64,000 bases of DNA from Galbibacter sp048266365. Its GTDB lineage: Bacteria > Bacteroidota > Bacteroidia > Flavobacteriales > Flavobacteriaceae. The position numbers were made by a program, and so were the translations under genes. The first letter of the stretch is position 1. Every line of letters starts with the position of its first letter. Below the pieces are notes generated by a model that was given only the letters and a program-made list of their open reading frames with translations, was not told the origin of the DNA and did no database searches. The stretch lies in NCBI RefSeq assembly GCF_048266365.1, contig NZ_JBLWZP010000001.1:496001-560000 (forward strand). The letters run 5' to 3'. Positions 17,823 through 26,755 of the stretch are shown piece by piece.

Positions 17823-18455
17823 CTAATGATTTATAATGGATGATAATAGGACTGAAGCAATACGCTCCATATGCTGTTTTTCTACTAGATAACTACGCTC
17901 ATCGGCGTTGCTTAAGAAGCCTAATTCCAAAAGTACTACAGGACATAAACCATTGACCTCCCGTATTACCTGAAAATCCGCAAACTTCACGCCTCGACTC
18001 TCAAACCCTAGTTGCCTTTTAATATTTTTCTGTAAGCGGTAAGCAAACCAAACAGAAGAATCTGAGAAACCGAAGACACTCCTGGAAGTGTATACCTCGA
18101 TTCCTCTGGCATTGGAGTTTAAGGCATCATTACAATGCAGGGATATAAACAAATCCGCTTTCAGCGCCCGGGCCAATTTTGTTCTATCTGATAATGAAAT
18201 AAGGGTGTCATTATAACGGGTTAAATAAATATCCAATGGTGTTTCCGACTGTGCATTAAGCTTTATGATTTCCAGGGCAACATCCAAGACAAGATCTTTC
18301 TCTTTAAGACCATTTATGGCGATAGCACCAAAGTCTTTTCCACCATGACCGGGATCTAAAACAATTCTTTTTTGAATAGATCCTTCTTGGCTAAAAATGA
18401 AGCACATTTTTAGGAGCAAAAAGATAAAACTGACGTTTTTGACTGCTTTTTTCAT
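17823..18455 (-). CDS. N-acetylmuramoyl-L-alanine amidase (Amidase_3)
   Basis: The 210-residue protein has a signal peptide ending FIFSQ and then a complete zinc amidase domain: DPGHGGKDFGA (first His), a Glu in KEKDLVLDVAL, SLHCND (second His) and LELGFLSN (catalytic Glu). It cleaves the stem peptide from peptidoglycan. It is read divergently from traE and sits between mobilization and transfer genes, so a role in opening the wall for the type IV machine is likely, though a stray housekeeping amidase cannot be excluded. Confidence 0.9.
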   Translation of the reverse strand: MKKAVKNVSFIFLLLKMCFIFSQEGSIQKRIVLDPGHGGKDFGAIAINGLKEKDLVLDVALEIIKLNAQSETPLDIYLTRYNDTLISLSDRTKLARALKADLFISLHCNDALNSNARGIEVYTSRSVFGFSDSSVWFAYRLQKNIKRQLGFESRGVKFADFQVIREVNGLCPVVLLELGFLSNADERSYLVEKQHMERIASVLLSSIINH

Positions 18456-18643
18456 ATTCGTTTTTCAGTTTAAGGGGTACTTCATTCTTAATAATCATAG
18501 AATTTAATGCCGGATGATATCAATTTAACACAAACTGATTCAAATATAATTTTTTTCATAAATTATTGATTTACAGTAGTTTGTATACGAATATATGTAA
18601 ATTTATAACAAGATGAATAACCAAAACCAAAAGCTTTAATATT

Positions 18644-18931
18644 ATGAAGAAATCACTTTTTTTGACAACATTTCTGTCCTTGCTCTCCACATCGCTTTTT
18701 GCACAAATTGGCGGAATTGAAGATTCCGTTAACGATGTTTCCAACACTATTCGAACCATTTTTCCAATCATATTGGGGGTCATATTCCTTATCGGCTTCC
18801 TTTTCAATGCAGGACATTTCTTTGGTGAGAACGCTGATCTGAAAAAAGGAATTACACGCGTACTGGTATTTGTTCTCATTGCAGGTGCCGTTGTTGGTAT
18901 TTTTACATACCTCATTGGAATCGTAGTCTAA
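18644..18931 (+). CDS. traE: Conjugative transfer protein TraE (DUF4134, VirB2-like pilin)
   Basis: The 95-residue product has a signal peptide (MKKSLFLTTFLSLLSTSLFAQ) and two hydrophobic helices around a short polar loop, the form of VirB2/TrbC pilins and of Bacteroides TraE. It opens an operon in which each gene overlaps or nearly touches the next (traF begins at the stop codon), in the order of CTnDOT-type elements. Confidence 0.8.
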   Translation: MKKSLFLTTFLSLLSTSLFAQIGGIEDSVNDVSNTIRTIFPIILGVIFLIGFLFNAGHFFGENADLKKGITRVLVFVLIAGAVVGIFTYLIGIVV

Positions 18932-19209
18932 TGAAGCGATTCGAAGTCTATAGGAACATCAGGAAGCGAGCGATGATTTTCTCACTGCCCATTTCCCTGT
19001 TTGCCCTAATGATGGTTTCTATCATAGCCTCATTATTGGTCATGATCTTTTCCTTTAGTTTCGGAATAATCATAGGCATACTACTATTTAACTGCGGGTT
19101 GTATCTATCCTTATTACGAATTACGAATCATCCGCAGCTGTTTCAGATAAAAGGGGCCTTCCCTAAGATTATCACTAACAAAAGAAATTCAACCATCAAT
19201 TATGAATAA
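18931..19209 (+). CDS. traF: Conjugative transfer protein TraF (DUF4133, VirB3-like)
   Basis: The 92-residue protein has one long or two close membrane segments (residues 18-60) and charged ends. Its place between the pilin and the VirB4 ATPase, with overlaps on both sides (one base with traE, eight with traG), fits TraF/VirB3. Sequence alone is weak evidence; context carries the call. Confidence 0.75.
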   Translation: MKRFEVYRNIRKRAMIFSLPISLFALMMVSIIASLLVMIFSFSFGIIIGILLFNCGLYLSLLRITNHPQLFQIKGAFPKIITNKRNSTINYE

Positions 19210-21604
19210 AATTAACTTTTCGACATACAAACCCATTGTGGATATTCAAGACAATATCATTTTTGCCAACAACGGTAATGTGGTGCTGTGCTATAAAGGC
19301 AATTTGCCTGAAATATATTCATTATCCGAAAAGGATTTTGAAGATATACACGGTGTTTGGTTTCAAGCTTTAAAGACCTTACCCGTTGGCACTGTAGTGC
19401 ACAAGCAGGATGTTTATTTAAAGAAATCCTATACCTCTCATGAGCTCCCCAATACAACTTTTTTGGAGAAGGCCACCCATAACCATTTTAAGGGCCGTGA
19501 GTATATGCAGCACAGCTGTTACCTGTTTTTTGTTTTAACCAAAAACAAGGAATTCCATAATCCTAAATACGTGAATCCTTTTCGCAAGATCTCCAAAGGA
19601 ATTGTCCCGCAAATGGATGAAGAGATAAAGTCTTTTATCGGTGCAGTGCATGATTCAGTTGCCTTTATCAATAATGGGCGAAAAATGGAATTTACACTAC
19701 TTGATTCCAGTGGTATAGAAAGCTTGACTATGGGTTACTTCAATGGCTTTAATGAAGGGTTGGATACCGATATGCTCCTTGAGAAAAAGAATGTCACAAT
19801 AGGTGAGAATTATTTTGATGCCCTAGCCATCAATAGCGAACTGTGCTTTGGCGAAAGTGTACAGAGTAGCAAAACCAATGATAGATTCACTTCGGACGAT
19901 TTTGTGTTTCATCAGGGGTTTATTGATGGTATAGGGCTTACGCTAAATGAGAATCATATGGTCAACCAAATTCTCTATTTGGATGATAAACACAAATGGC
20001 GTAAGCTATTGGATAAGAAAATTGAGGAGCTTGAAAAAAGTTCCAATTTCGGATCTCAGAACAAGGTGGTTCTTGGAAAAATTCAGCACATACTTGATCG
20101 GATCAATGGGGATGATAACGCCCGAATTGTTCGTGGTCATCTGAACATCGTCTATTGGTCTAAACAGGCCAATAATTTGGATAAAATTACCTCCAGGATC
20201 AAGGCCGAATTTAAGGAACTGGATATGATTCCATATTACCCGAGAGGGGAGGAGCGGAAGAATTATATCTTGAACAGCTATTGCTGTTTTTCTAGTAATT
20301 TTTCAGATGAAGATCTCTATGTGACAGATTTAAAACATGCATTGTGCCTCCTTCTCAACAATACTAATTATGCATCAGATACCACTGGGATTATCTTCAA
20401 TGACCGTGAACATAACATACCTGTTTTAAAGGATTTATGGGATGAACAAAAGAAACGTATCAAGGCACGCAACTTTGCCATTTTCGCCCCCACGGGTGAA
20501 GGGAAATCCTTTTTAGCCAATAACATCCTTAGGCAGTATTTTGAATCCGGGGTGAGATTGGTGGTCATTGACCTTGGGGGATCCTACTCGAAATTCGCTA
20601 AACTCTATCCTGATGACCATACTATCTTACGATATGAGCAAGGGAAAAACCTTGGCATCAACCCTTTTTATATTTCTAATGAAGATGACCTTAGCCCGGA
20701 GCGTTTGGAAGACTTATCCATGTTCCTGTTGGAACTCTTGGCCGAAGGCAATTCTGTTTCCAAGGGAAAGGAAGTCGCCATGAAAAAGGTGTTGTTGCAT
20801 TACTATAGACAAATAGGGGATCAGCATTGCTTAGCGTCTCTATATGCATTTATAAAGGATGCTAAAGACAGCTTGATTCAAGACTTAGGTATCCGAGAAG
20901 AAGACTTTAGTTGTTATGATTTTTTGCACATTCTTTCAGAATATGTGGAAGGTGGTCTTTACAGCTTTTTGTTTAGCGAGGGACAAGACCAAACCTATAA
21001 GATCGAGGACAAGCGATTAATCGTGTTTGAATTGGACCAGGTGCAGGATAACAAGGAAATTCTGTCCGTGATGTTGAAGTTAATTAAATCGGCCATTCAG
21101 CGAACGATTTGGCGGAACCGTTCTGAAAAGGGAATTATTTTATTCGATGAGTTCGCCAAACAGCTGAAATTTGATAATGTCCTTGAAAGTGTAGAGTTCT
21201 ACTACCAAGCGATTCGAAAGCAAAACGGTGCTATTGGGATTGTACTGCAATCCATCAATCAACTGCCGCAAAACAGTACATCTGCCAGTATACTGGAAAA
21301 CACACAAATCATCTATAGTCTATACAATGAAAAGGGTTATGACCAATTGGTCAAAAGATTAAACCTCTCCAGCCACGACCTGAATCAATTAAAGTCTATC
21401 AAAAATAACCTTTCTGGACCCCGTAAGTACACAGAAATGTTTATCAAGATCGGAAAACACAGCAATATTTTTCGTCTGGAAGTTCCCAAAGCGGTATATG
21501 CTGCTTATTTGACTGATGGCAGGGAAAACCAAGAAATAATGGAGTTCTACAACCGGCATGGGGATATGGAAAAAGCAATCCTTCAATTTACATCTAAATC
21601 ATAG
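19202..21604 (+). CDS. traG: Conjugation ATPase TraG (VirB4-like)
   Basis: The 800-residue protein has an N-terminal domain typical of TraG/VirB4 and a RecA-like ATPase with Walker A APTGEGKSFL (about residues 432-441) and Walker B GIILFDEFAK (about 645). The motif following Walker A, VVIDLGGSYSKFAKLY, and LGINPFYIS are characteristic of the Bacteroidota TraG group. It powers pilus or secretion assembly at the inner membrane. Length is normal and there are no internal stops. Confidence 0.93.
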   Translation: MNKINFSTYKPIVDIQDNIIFANNGNVVLCYKGNLPEIYSLSEKDFEDIHGVWFQALKTLPVGTVVHKQDVYLKKSYTSHELPNTTFLEKATHNHFKGREYMQHSCYLFFVLTKNKEFHNPKYVNPFRKISKGIVPQMDEEIKSFIGAVHDSVAFINNGRKMEFTLLDSSGIESLTMGYFNGFNEGLDTDMLLEKKNVTIGENYFDALAINSELCFGESVQSSKTNDRFTSDDFVFHQGFIDGIGLTLNENHMVNQILYLDDKHKWRKLLDKKIEELEKSSNFGSQNKVVLGKIQHILDRINGDDNARIVRGHLNIVYWSKQANNLDKITSRIKAEFKELDMIPYYPRGEERKNYILNSYCCFSSNFSDEDLYVTDLKHALCLLLNNTNYASDTTGIIFNDREHNIPVLKDLWDEQKKRIKARNFAIFAPTGEGKSFLANNILRQYFESGVRLVVIDLGGSYSKFAKLYPDDHTILRYEQGKNLGINPFYISNEDDLSPERLEDLSMFLLELLAEGNSVSKGKEVAMKKVLLHYYRQIGDQHCLASLYAFIKDAKDSLIQDLGIREEDFSCYDFLHILSEYVEGGLYSFLFSEGQDQTYKIEDKRLIVFELDQVQDNKEILSVMLKLIKSAIQRTIWRNRSEKGIILFDEFAKQLKFDNVLESVEFYYQAIRKQNGAIGIVLQSINQLPQNSTSASILENTQIIYSLYNEKGYDQLVKRLNLSSHDLNQLKSIKNNLSGPRKYTEMFIKIGKHSNIFRLEVPKAVYAAYLTDGRENQEIMEFYNRHGDMEKAILQFTSKS

Positions 21605-21650
21605 TCTCATGAAATCGAAGATTCACGAATACCAAAACAAATATTTAGTA

Positions 21651-22229
21651 ATGAGTAAAACAAAAATCCTAATCGTTGCAACAGCAATCATTCTTTTTTT
21701 GCCTGCACGTGCTACGTGCCAGGGAATGCCGGTGTATGACAATACCAATTTTGTAAGCCTGGTAAAATCATTGGTAGAATCTGCCAAGCAAACTTCACAG
21801 CTTATTCGAACTGTTGAATTTTTAAAACAGCAAAAAGAGAATCTGGAAAAGGTTAATGCAGTTATAAAGCAATTAAAAGCGGTGCAAGAAATCGGAAGAA
21901 GCAACGCACGCCTTATTGCTATAATGCGAAATGACTTAAAAAACATTTTAAACTCCCCCTTTATTAAACCGGATGAAGTGGCCAGGGTATCGGAATCCTT
22001 TAGCGCTATTGTGGAGAATTCCTTGGATACCATGGATTTTATAGATCAAATTCTCTCCAGTGACTATCTTAAAATGAGTGATGCCGAACGCGCCGAAATT
22101 TTAAAGCAAAAAGAGTCAGAGTCAAAGGAAATGGTATCAAACATACAGGTGAAAACCAAACGGTACCGGGACATTATTTCTTTTAGGAAAATGCAAGATA
22201 AAATCAATAACCGCCAAACAAACTACTAA
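21651..22229 (+). CDS. traI: Conjugative transfer protein TraI-like (DUF4141, VirB5-like)
   Basis: The start at 21651 is chosen because it gives a signal peptide (MSKTKILIVATAIILFLPAR, cleaved near CQG); earlier in-frame starts at 21609 and 21558 overlap traG and put charged residues first. The mature part is a periplasmic, mostly helical protein with coiled-coil stretches (EFLKQQKENLEKVNAVIKQL), as in DUF4141. It is 2 bases before traJ. Confidence 0.75.
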   Translation: MSKTKILIVATAIILFLPARATCQGMPVYDNTNFVSLVKSLVESAKQTSQLIRTVEFLKQQKENLEKVNAVIKQLKAVQEIGRSNARLIAIMRNDLKNILNSPFIKPDEVARVSESFSAIVENSLDTMDFIDQILSSDYLKMSDAERAEILKQKESESKEMVSNIQVKTKRYRDIISFRKMQDKINNRQTNY

Positions 22230-22231
22230 AG

Positions 22232-23074
22232 ATGACAGCTACCATTGTTCTAGGCATAGGACTGGAATATATAGATACTGTATTTCAGACCATCCAAAAC
22301 AGCGACTTTTCGCAATATACAATTGCCGGAATGAAAACGCTTGCGGTGTTATTTTTCCTGATCAATATTCTAAAAAAATATAGTGAGGGGGTTGCTGAAC
22401 GGGATGGTTATACATGGGGCCTTAGTCCGGGAGAACTGGCTAAAAATTTTACTGTTGTTCTCCTGGTCATATTTTCGACTCAGGTTCTGGGATTTTTTGA
22501 CAGCATTCTGGTGTCCATTGAAGGACAATACAGGGCCACAGCACCGGCATTACTCCCCTTAAAGATGCAGGATATTCCCATAGAGGAAGATGTGAATGTG
22601 ATTAAGGTAGCCCATGCGGCAATGACGCTTTTATATGAAGCCTTAGTCACGCCGCTTTATGGTTTTAAAATCGTTGCTTTTACCCTAGGTATGATCCTAT
22701 GGATTTTAGATCTTTTTATTTATCCCTTGTTTTTAGCGGAACGCTATTTTTTACTTGGGATCATGCAGGCGTTTTTTCCGTTGGTCATAAGTCTTGCGGT
22801 ATTTGAAAAGTTCCGCTCTCTGGCCTATACCTTTTTTAAGCTGTATGCTGCGGTTTATATGTTGGTGCCTGCTTTTTTTCTAGTCAATGTATTTGTAAAT
22901 GCGCTCTATAGAGAACTCACTACCAACTTCTGGACCGACCTTTTCGGGTCGGATGCCGGAGAAGGCTTTTTTGCCCCGGTAGTGCAGCTCTGTTCGGTAA
23001 GTTTTATAGTCCTGTTGAAATTTAAACTCTACAAACGTGCGACTTCATTTACCCTTCGATTGTTTACCCATTAA
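22232..23074 (+). CDS. traJ: Conjugative transfer protein TraJ (VirB6-like)
   Basis: The 280-residue inner-membrane protein has about six hydrophobic segments, with a stretch (GYTWGLSPGELAKNF) in the first loop. Size, topology and position after TraI fit TraJ of Bacteroides conjugative transposons. It would form the membrane channel platform. It is shorter than some TraJ proteins but shows no truncation sign. Confidence 0.82.
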   Translation: MTATIVLGIGLEYIDTVFQTIQNSDFSQYTIAGMKTLAVLFFLINILKKYSEGVAERDGYTWGLSPGELAKNFTVVLLVIFSTQVLGFFDSILVSIEGQYRATAPALLPLKMQDIPIEEDVNVIKVAHAAMTLLYEALVTPLYGFKIVAFTLGMILWILDLFIYPLFLAERYFLLGIMQAFFPLVISLAVFEKFRSLAYTFFKLYAAVYMLVPAFFLVNVFVNALYRELTTNFWTDLFGSDAGEGFFAPVVQLCSVSFIVLLKFKLYKRATSFTLRLFTH

Positions 23075-23085
23075 ATCATAATGAT

Positions 23086-23709
23086 ATGAGAATGCCATAT
23101 AAAAATATTTATCAAGTTTTAAGACTAAATAGATTCATTGTCTATACAGTGGTCATTTGCTCTTTAGTATGCAGCATCTTTGCGTTGTGGTTGGCTTTTA
23201 CAATGCATAAGAACTCACTTAATAATGCCTTCGCCGTTAGCACCGATGGGAGTATTATTCCATTGAAACTCGTCACTCAGAAGGAGAATTTTGAAGTTGA
23301 AGCACTGGCACACCTAGAACTGTTTCACAACTATTTCTACACCATTGATGCAGCCAACTATGAAAAGAACCTGGAAAAGGCACTTTGGCTAGCGGATAGT
23401 TCTGTAAGTGACCTCTATCGTCAGAAAAAGGCCGAAGGGGTCTATAATCGTCTTTTACAATACTCCCTGGTTCAAAAGGTGCTTAGTAGTGATTCACGGA
23501 TCCAACAGCAAAATGGAACCTATGAATTTAGAACGCATACCGTTTTTGAAATCAAGCGCGGCTTGGTTACAGATACCTATGAATTGGTATCCTCAGGAAA
23601 GCTGATCACCGTGGATCGTAATTTTCCAAATAATCCACATGGATTACTGGTTACTGATTATTTCGAGAATACGCTAAAAAAAATAACTGATGAAAATAGA
23701 AAAGAATAA
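23086..23709 (+). CDS. traK: Conjugative transfer protein TraK (VirB8-like)
   Basis: The 207-residue protein has a short cytoplasmic tail, one membrane segment (IVYTVVICSLVCSIFALWLAF) and a periplasmic NTF2-like domain (EALAHLELFHNYFYTIDAANY through YELVSSGKLI). This is the TraK/VirB8 architecture. Its 3' end overlaps traM by 20 bases. No small traL-type gene lies between them. Confidence 0.88.
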   Translation: MRMPYKNIYQVLRLNRFIVYTVVICSLVCSIFALWLAFTMHKNSLNNAFAVSTDGSIIPLKLVTQKENFEVEALAHLELFHNYFYTIDAANYEKNLEKALWLADSSVSDLYRQKKAEGVYNRLLQYSLVQKVLSSDSRIQQQNGTYEFRTHTVFEIKRGLVTDTYELVSSGKLITVDRNFPNNPHGLLVTDYFENTLKKITDENRKE

Positions 23710-24619
23710 AATAGTGTTTGCGGCGGTTATTGCCGTAGTGGTCATTTTTCTGATCTCTTATTCCATAATGGTAATGGGTGCTGATAAAAGTGAGAAGACA
23801 AATCTAAAAGGAACATCGGTTCCCGAGCTCAAAGAGGATCCGAAGGAATATGATTCAAAACTGGATGCCATAAACGATCTCAAACAAGCGCGAGAGGCTA
23901 ATATGCCAAGTGTTTATGATGAAAAGCTGATCGATGATCTCGGTTACTATGATCCTGACTTGCCAGAACTCCAAAAACAGCGGATTGTTGATAGCATCTA
24001 TGATTCGGCAAGAATTAGGTACTCGGAAAAACGGTATCAAAATTTTGGAGTGAAAAAAAATAGTCAAAAGAAAGCGGCAAAAGTTGACACTGCCAAAATC
24101 AAAAGAGCGCTAAAAATTGAGGCTAAGGAATTAGGGTTGGAACATCAGTTATTTTTTGCTTCCGATCCGAAAGAAAATGTTGTTTCTGCTACCGGTGATA
24201 CAGATACAATGATCTATGCAGTTGTAGATGGTAATCAGGTTGTAAAGGCCAATTCCAGGTTGCGAATGCGCCTTAGCAAGGCGGCTACCATCAACGGAAA
24301 ACTACTACCCAAAAACACTCCTATTTTTGGCTTTATAAGGTTTCAGCCCAATCGGGTTTTGATAACCATAGAGAACATCCAAAATCTTCCAACTCAATTA
24401 AAAGCCTTTGACTTTCAAGATAGAAGTGAAGGGATTTATGTAGAGAACAATTTTCGGGCAGAAGTTTCAAGCGAGATCATCGGAGATATGGTCGATGATA
24501 TCAATATAGCCGGTGTACCGCAAATAGGCGGTTTTAAAAAGATATTCCAACGCAATAACCGAAACATCAAGGTTACTGTACTTGACAATTACAGACTTAT
24601 ACTGAAACCTAAATTATAG
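23690..24619 (+). CDS. traM: Conjugative transfer protein TraM (VirB10-like)
   Basis: The 309-residue protein has an N-terminal membrane anchor (IVFAAVIAVVVIFLISYSIM), a charged coiled linker, and a C-terminal beta domain starting about residue 180 (MIYAVVDGNQVVKANSRLRMRL) with the KNTPIFGFIRF pattern common to TraM/VirB10. It links inner and outer membrane parts of the channel. Confidence 0.88.
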   Translation: MKIEKNKIVFAAVIAVVVIFLISYSIMVMGADKSEKTNLKGTSVPELKEDPKEYDSKLDAINDLKQAREANMPSVYDEKLIDDLGYYDPDLPELQKQRIVDSIYDSARIRYSEKRYQNFGVKKNSQKKAAKVDTAKIKRALKIEAKELGLEHQLFFASDPKENVVSATGDTDTMIYAVVDGNQVVKANSRLRMRLSKAATINGKLLPKNTPIFGFIRFQPNRVLITIENIQNLPTQLKAFDFQDRSEGIYVENNFRAEVSSEIIGDMVDDINIAGVPQIGGFKKIFQRNNRNIKVTVLDNYRLILKPKL

Positions 24620-24647
24620 ACATCCTTCACTTTTTAAACACGCTATT

Positions 24648-25481
24648 ATGAAAAATTTTATTTTTATCGCAATATTCCTGTTTGCCACAGATCTAAGCTG
24701 TGCACAAACATCTTTTAAACTTGATACCATATATGCCAATGAGCAAAAGAATGTAGCCATCTTCTTTCCTGAGCCTATTAAGCAAGGTATAACCGGTTCG
24801 GCTAACTTTGTGTTTTCTTACAATCGGGAAAAGCAACAGTATTTTGGATTGCTTCAAGCAACTCCCGGAGAAGAAAGTAATCTGTTGGTGGTCAATATTG
24901 ATGGTTCGGTTTTCTCGTATATTGTAAAATATAAAAAACAGCTCTCAAAGCTTAATTATTTTATTCCAATATCAAGTAGTATTGGGAATGAAAGGCCGAT
25001 TGTGAAGGATTCAGTTCAGGCGGTGGCACCTAAAACGGATAACGACAACAAAATTTATTATTACCAAAAGTTCTGCTCTTTACTACTTAAGTCTAAACAA
25101 GGCATAGGTAGTCTTAAAAAGCAGAGTGAGGGTATTGTTATGCGTGTTGAGAACATTTTTTTTGACAAAGAGGAGCTCTACTTTGTTATCCGGATTGAGA
25201 ATCATTCTACGCTGGATTATGATTTAAATTACTTGAACCTTTATACTGAGACCAAGAAAAAAGGCAAGAAGAAGTCTTTACAACGGTTATACAGAGATCC
25301 TGTTTACAAGCATCATTTTCCTTCAAAAATCAAAGCAAATCAAGCGGTCCAATTGGTCTATGTGATGCCGAAGTTCTCAATAGCTAAGGATCGAAGGGTC
25401 GTTTTAGTATTAAATGAACAAGATGGTCAGCGGAATATTAAACTTAAAATATCGCATCGGTTTATCAACAACCCAAATTAA
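24648..25481 (+). CDS. traN: Conjugative transfer protein TraN (DUF4138, VirB9-like)
   Basis: The 277-residue protein has a signal peptide (IFLFATDLSCAQ) and a DUF4138-like body: KLDTIYANEQKNVAIFFPEPI near the start and a beta-rich C-terminus (VFDKEELYFVIRIENHS type). It is the last intact tra gene. In CTnDOT-type operons traO, P and Q would follow, but here decayed sequence follows instead. Confidence 0.85.
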   Translation: MKNFIFIAIFLFATDLSCAQTSFKLDTIYANEQKNVAIFFPEPIKQGITGSANFVFSYNREKQQYFGLLQATPGEESNLLVVNIDGSVFSYIVKYKKQLSKLNYFIPISSSIGNERPIVKDSVQAVAPKTDNDNKIYYYQKFCSLLLKSKQGIGSLKKQSEGIVMRVENIFFDKEELYFVIRIENHSTLDYDLNYLNLYTETKKKGKKKSLQRLYRDPVYKHHFPSKIKANQAVQLVYVMPKFSIAKDRRVVLVLNEQDGQRNIKLKISHRFINNPN

Positions 25482-25551
25482 ATGGGTGGGAGCAATGTAA
25501 ACGCTCAAATCTTGACTTCCCATTCATCCAATAACTGCCAGAAGTGACTAA

Positions 25552-25854
25552 GTAAGTGACCAAGTAGGTAATGGAGCCAATGCCAGTATATCCAATGCTT
25601 TAGAAGATATTATTGCTTTTTGTAACGGAGCTAGTAACGGAGTTAGTGACCAAATAATTTAAGGAGATAAACCCAATGTTTTCAGTGTCTTAGAGGGAAT
25701 AACATTTGATGTTCCTAATTAGAACACTAAGATCAAAAAATTAGAACGACTTACAGAGAAGCAAGAATATTATGCATCCTTAATCGGAGTTTAACTTGGA
25801 AGTCCCAGTACGGAAGTCTGGAAAAACAGCATAACTAAAATAAACTTACCTTAA
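25552..25854 (+). pseudogene. Decayed reading frame with three in-frame stops
   Basis: One frame carries protein-like sequence (SNALEDIIAFCNGASNGVSD, then LERLTEKQEYYASLIGV) broken by TAA, TAG and TAA. The ends are not defined and I do not recognise the family. Stops could come from C-to-T changes in CAA/CAG codons. It replaces the place where traO would be expected. Confidence 0.35.
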
Positions 25855-25878
25855 AATAATTAAATTTGAAGTAAAACA

Positions 25879-26145
25879 ATGAAAATGAGCTTTCAAACAA
25901 TATCCATAGATTTTCCAAACGATATCCTTTTGGCTCTCAACGAATCTGAAAATGATTTAAAGGAGCGTATTAAAATATCGTTGGCTATTCAGCTATATAA
26001 ACTGGAAAAACTTACTATTGGGAAAGCTGCTCAACTCTCTGGTTTGTCAAGGCTTGAATTTGAAAATGAACTTTCAAAAAACAAAGTTCCGATTTCACAC
26101 CTGACTGAAAAGGATATTTTGAGCGACATAGAAAAATTGACCTGA
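25879..26145 (+). CDS. UPF0175-like antitoxin
   Basis: The 88-residue protein has a short beta start (FQTISIDFPNDILLAL) and a helix-turn-helix (LTIGKAAQLSGLSRLEFENELSKNKVPI) like UPF0175 proteins, which are antitoxins of PIN-type/DUF3368 toxins. The expected toxin frame begins at its stop but is only a stub (26145-26246), so this antitoxin is probably an orphan. Confidence 0.7.
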   Translation: MKMSFQTISIDFPNDILLALNESENDLKERIKISLAIQLYKLEKLTIGKAAQLSGLSRLEFENELSKNKVPISHLTEKDILSDIEKLT

Positions 26146-26246
26146 CGAAAAACAGACTTGTAATCGCAGACGCAGACTCCTCCTTGAAGCTACTGAACAT
26201 CATATCCGAAAAGCATAAAGAACCAAGGATAAAATACAAAACGTAA
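26145..26246 (+). pseudogene. Remnant of a PIN-like (DUF3368) toxin
   Basis: About 33 codons (NRLVIADADSSLKLLNIISE...) begin right after the UPF0175 gene and stop at 26246. The opening resembles the first strand and acidic motif of PIN/DUF3368 toxins. There is no clear start codon and the rest is missing. Confidence 0.4.
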
Positions 26247-26505
26247 ACAACTAATGCCCTTTTAATGGCATACTTTCGAATTAATCATGATAACGTTTTG
26301 TTCAAATCTAAAGAAGAAAAGCAGTTTAAACGTCTCCATCTCATCAACCCGGTATTGCCTCAGTACTTGTTAGGCTCTAGCGTTGCCCAAAAAAAGTGGC
26401 AAGAATATGAAATCTAATTATTACCACTATTTAGCGTTAGTGGCAAATATTTGAGATAATAAACGCTCAAGTTTATATTAGCCATAAAGGCTTTTAAAGA
26501 AGGTT

Positions 26506-26643
26506 TCAAGATTCTCTCCCACTAATTGCATCATCCTTATTAAATTTCGAGTTCCAAAGCTTTGCCCATATTTTTCCGTGCTCTGCGGGTTTATTTTTCT
26601 TAATTTCTCCATTAATCCGTTTACTTATTTGCCAGAATGCCAT
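26506..26643 (-). CDS. Small reading frame, 45 residues, unknown
   Basis: ATG at 26643 opens a frame of 45 codons, rich in Lys and Trp (MAFWQISKRINGEIKKNK start). It lies downstream of the coupling protein on the same strand, 112 bases away. It could be a small conjugation gene or a fragment. The rest of 26247-26755 shows nothing I can support. Confidence 0.25.
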   Translation of the reverse strand: MAFWQISKRINGEIKKNKPAEHGKIWAKLWNSKFNKDDAISGRES

Positions 26644-26755
26644 TGTGCTATTTACCTGTACCGCTTTTTTTGCTTATCAGTAAGCAAAAACGTTACTACC
26701 TTAATTTAAAAATCAGCCTCCTTTAATATATCACCAATATTTCTCATTCGGAAGA

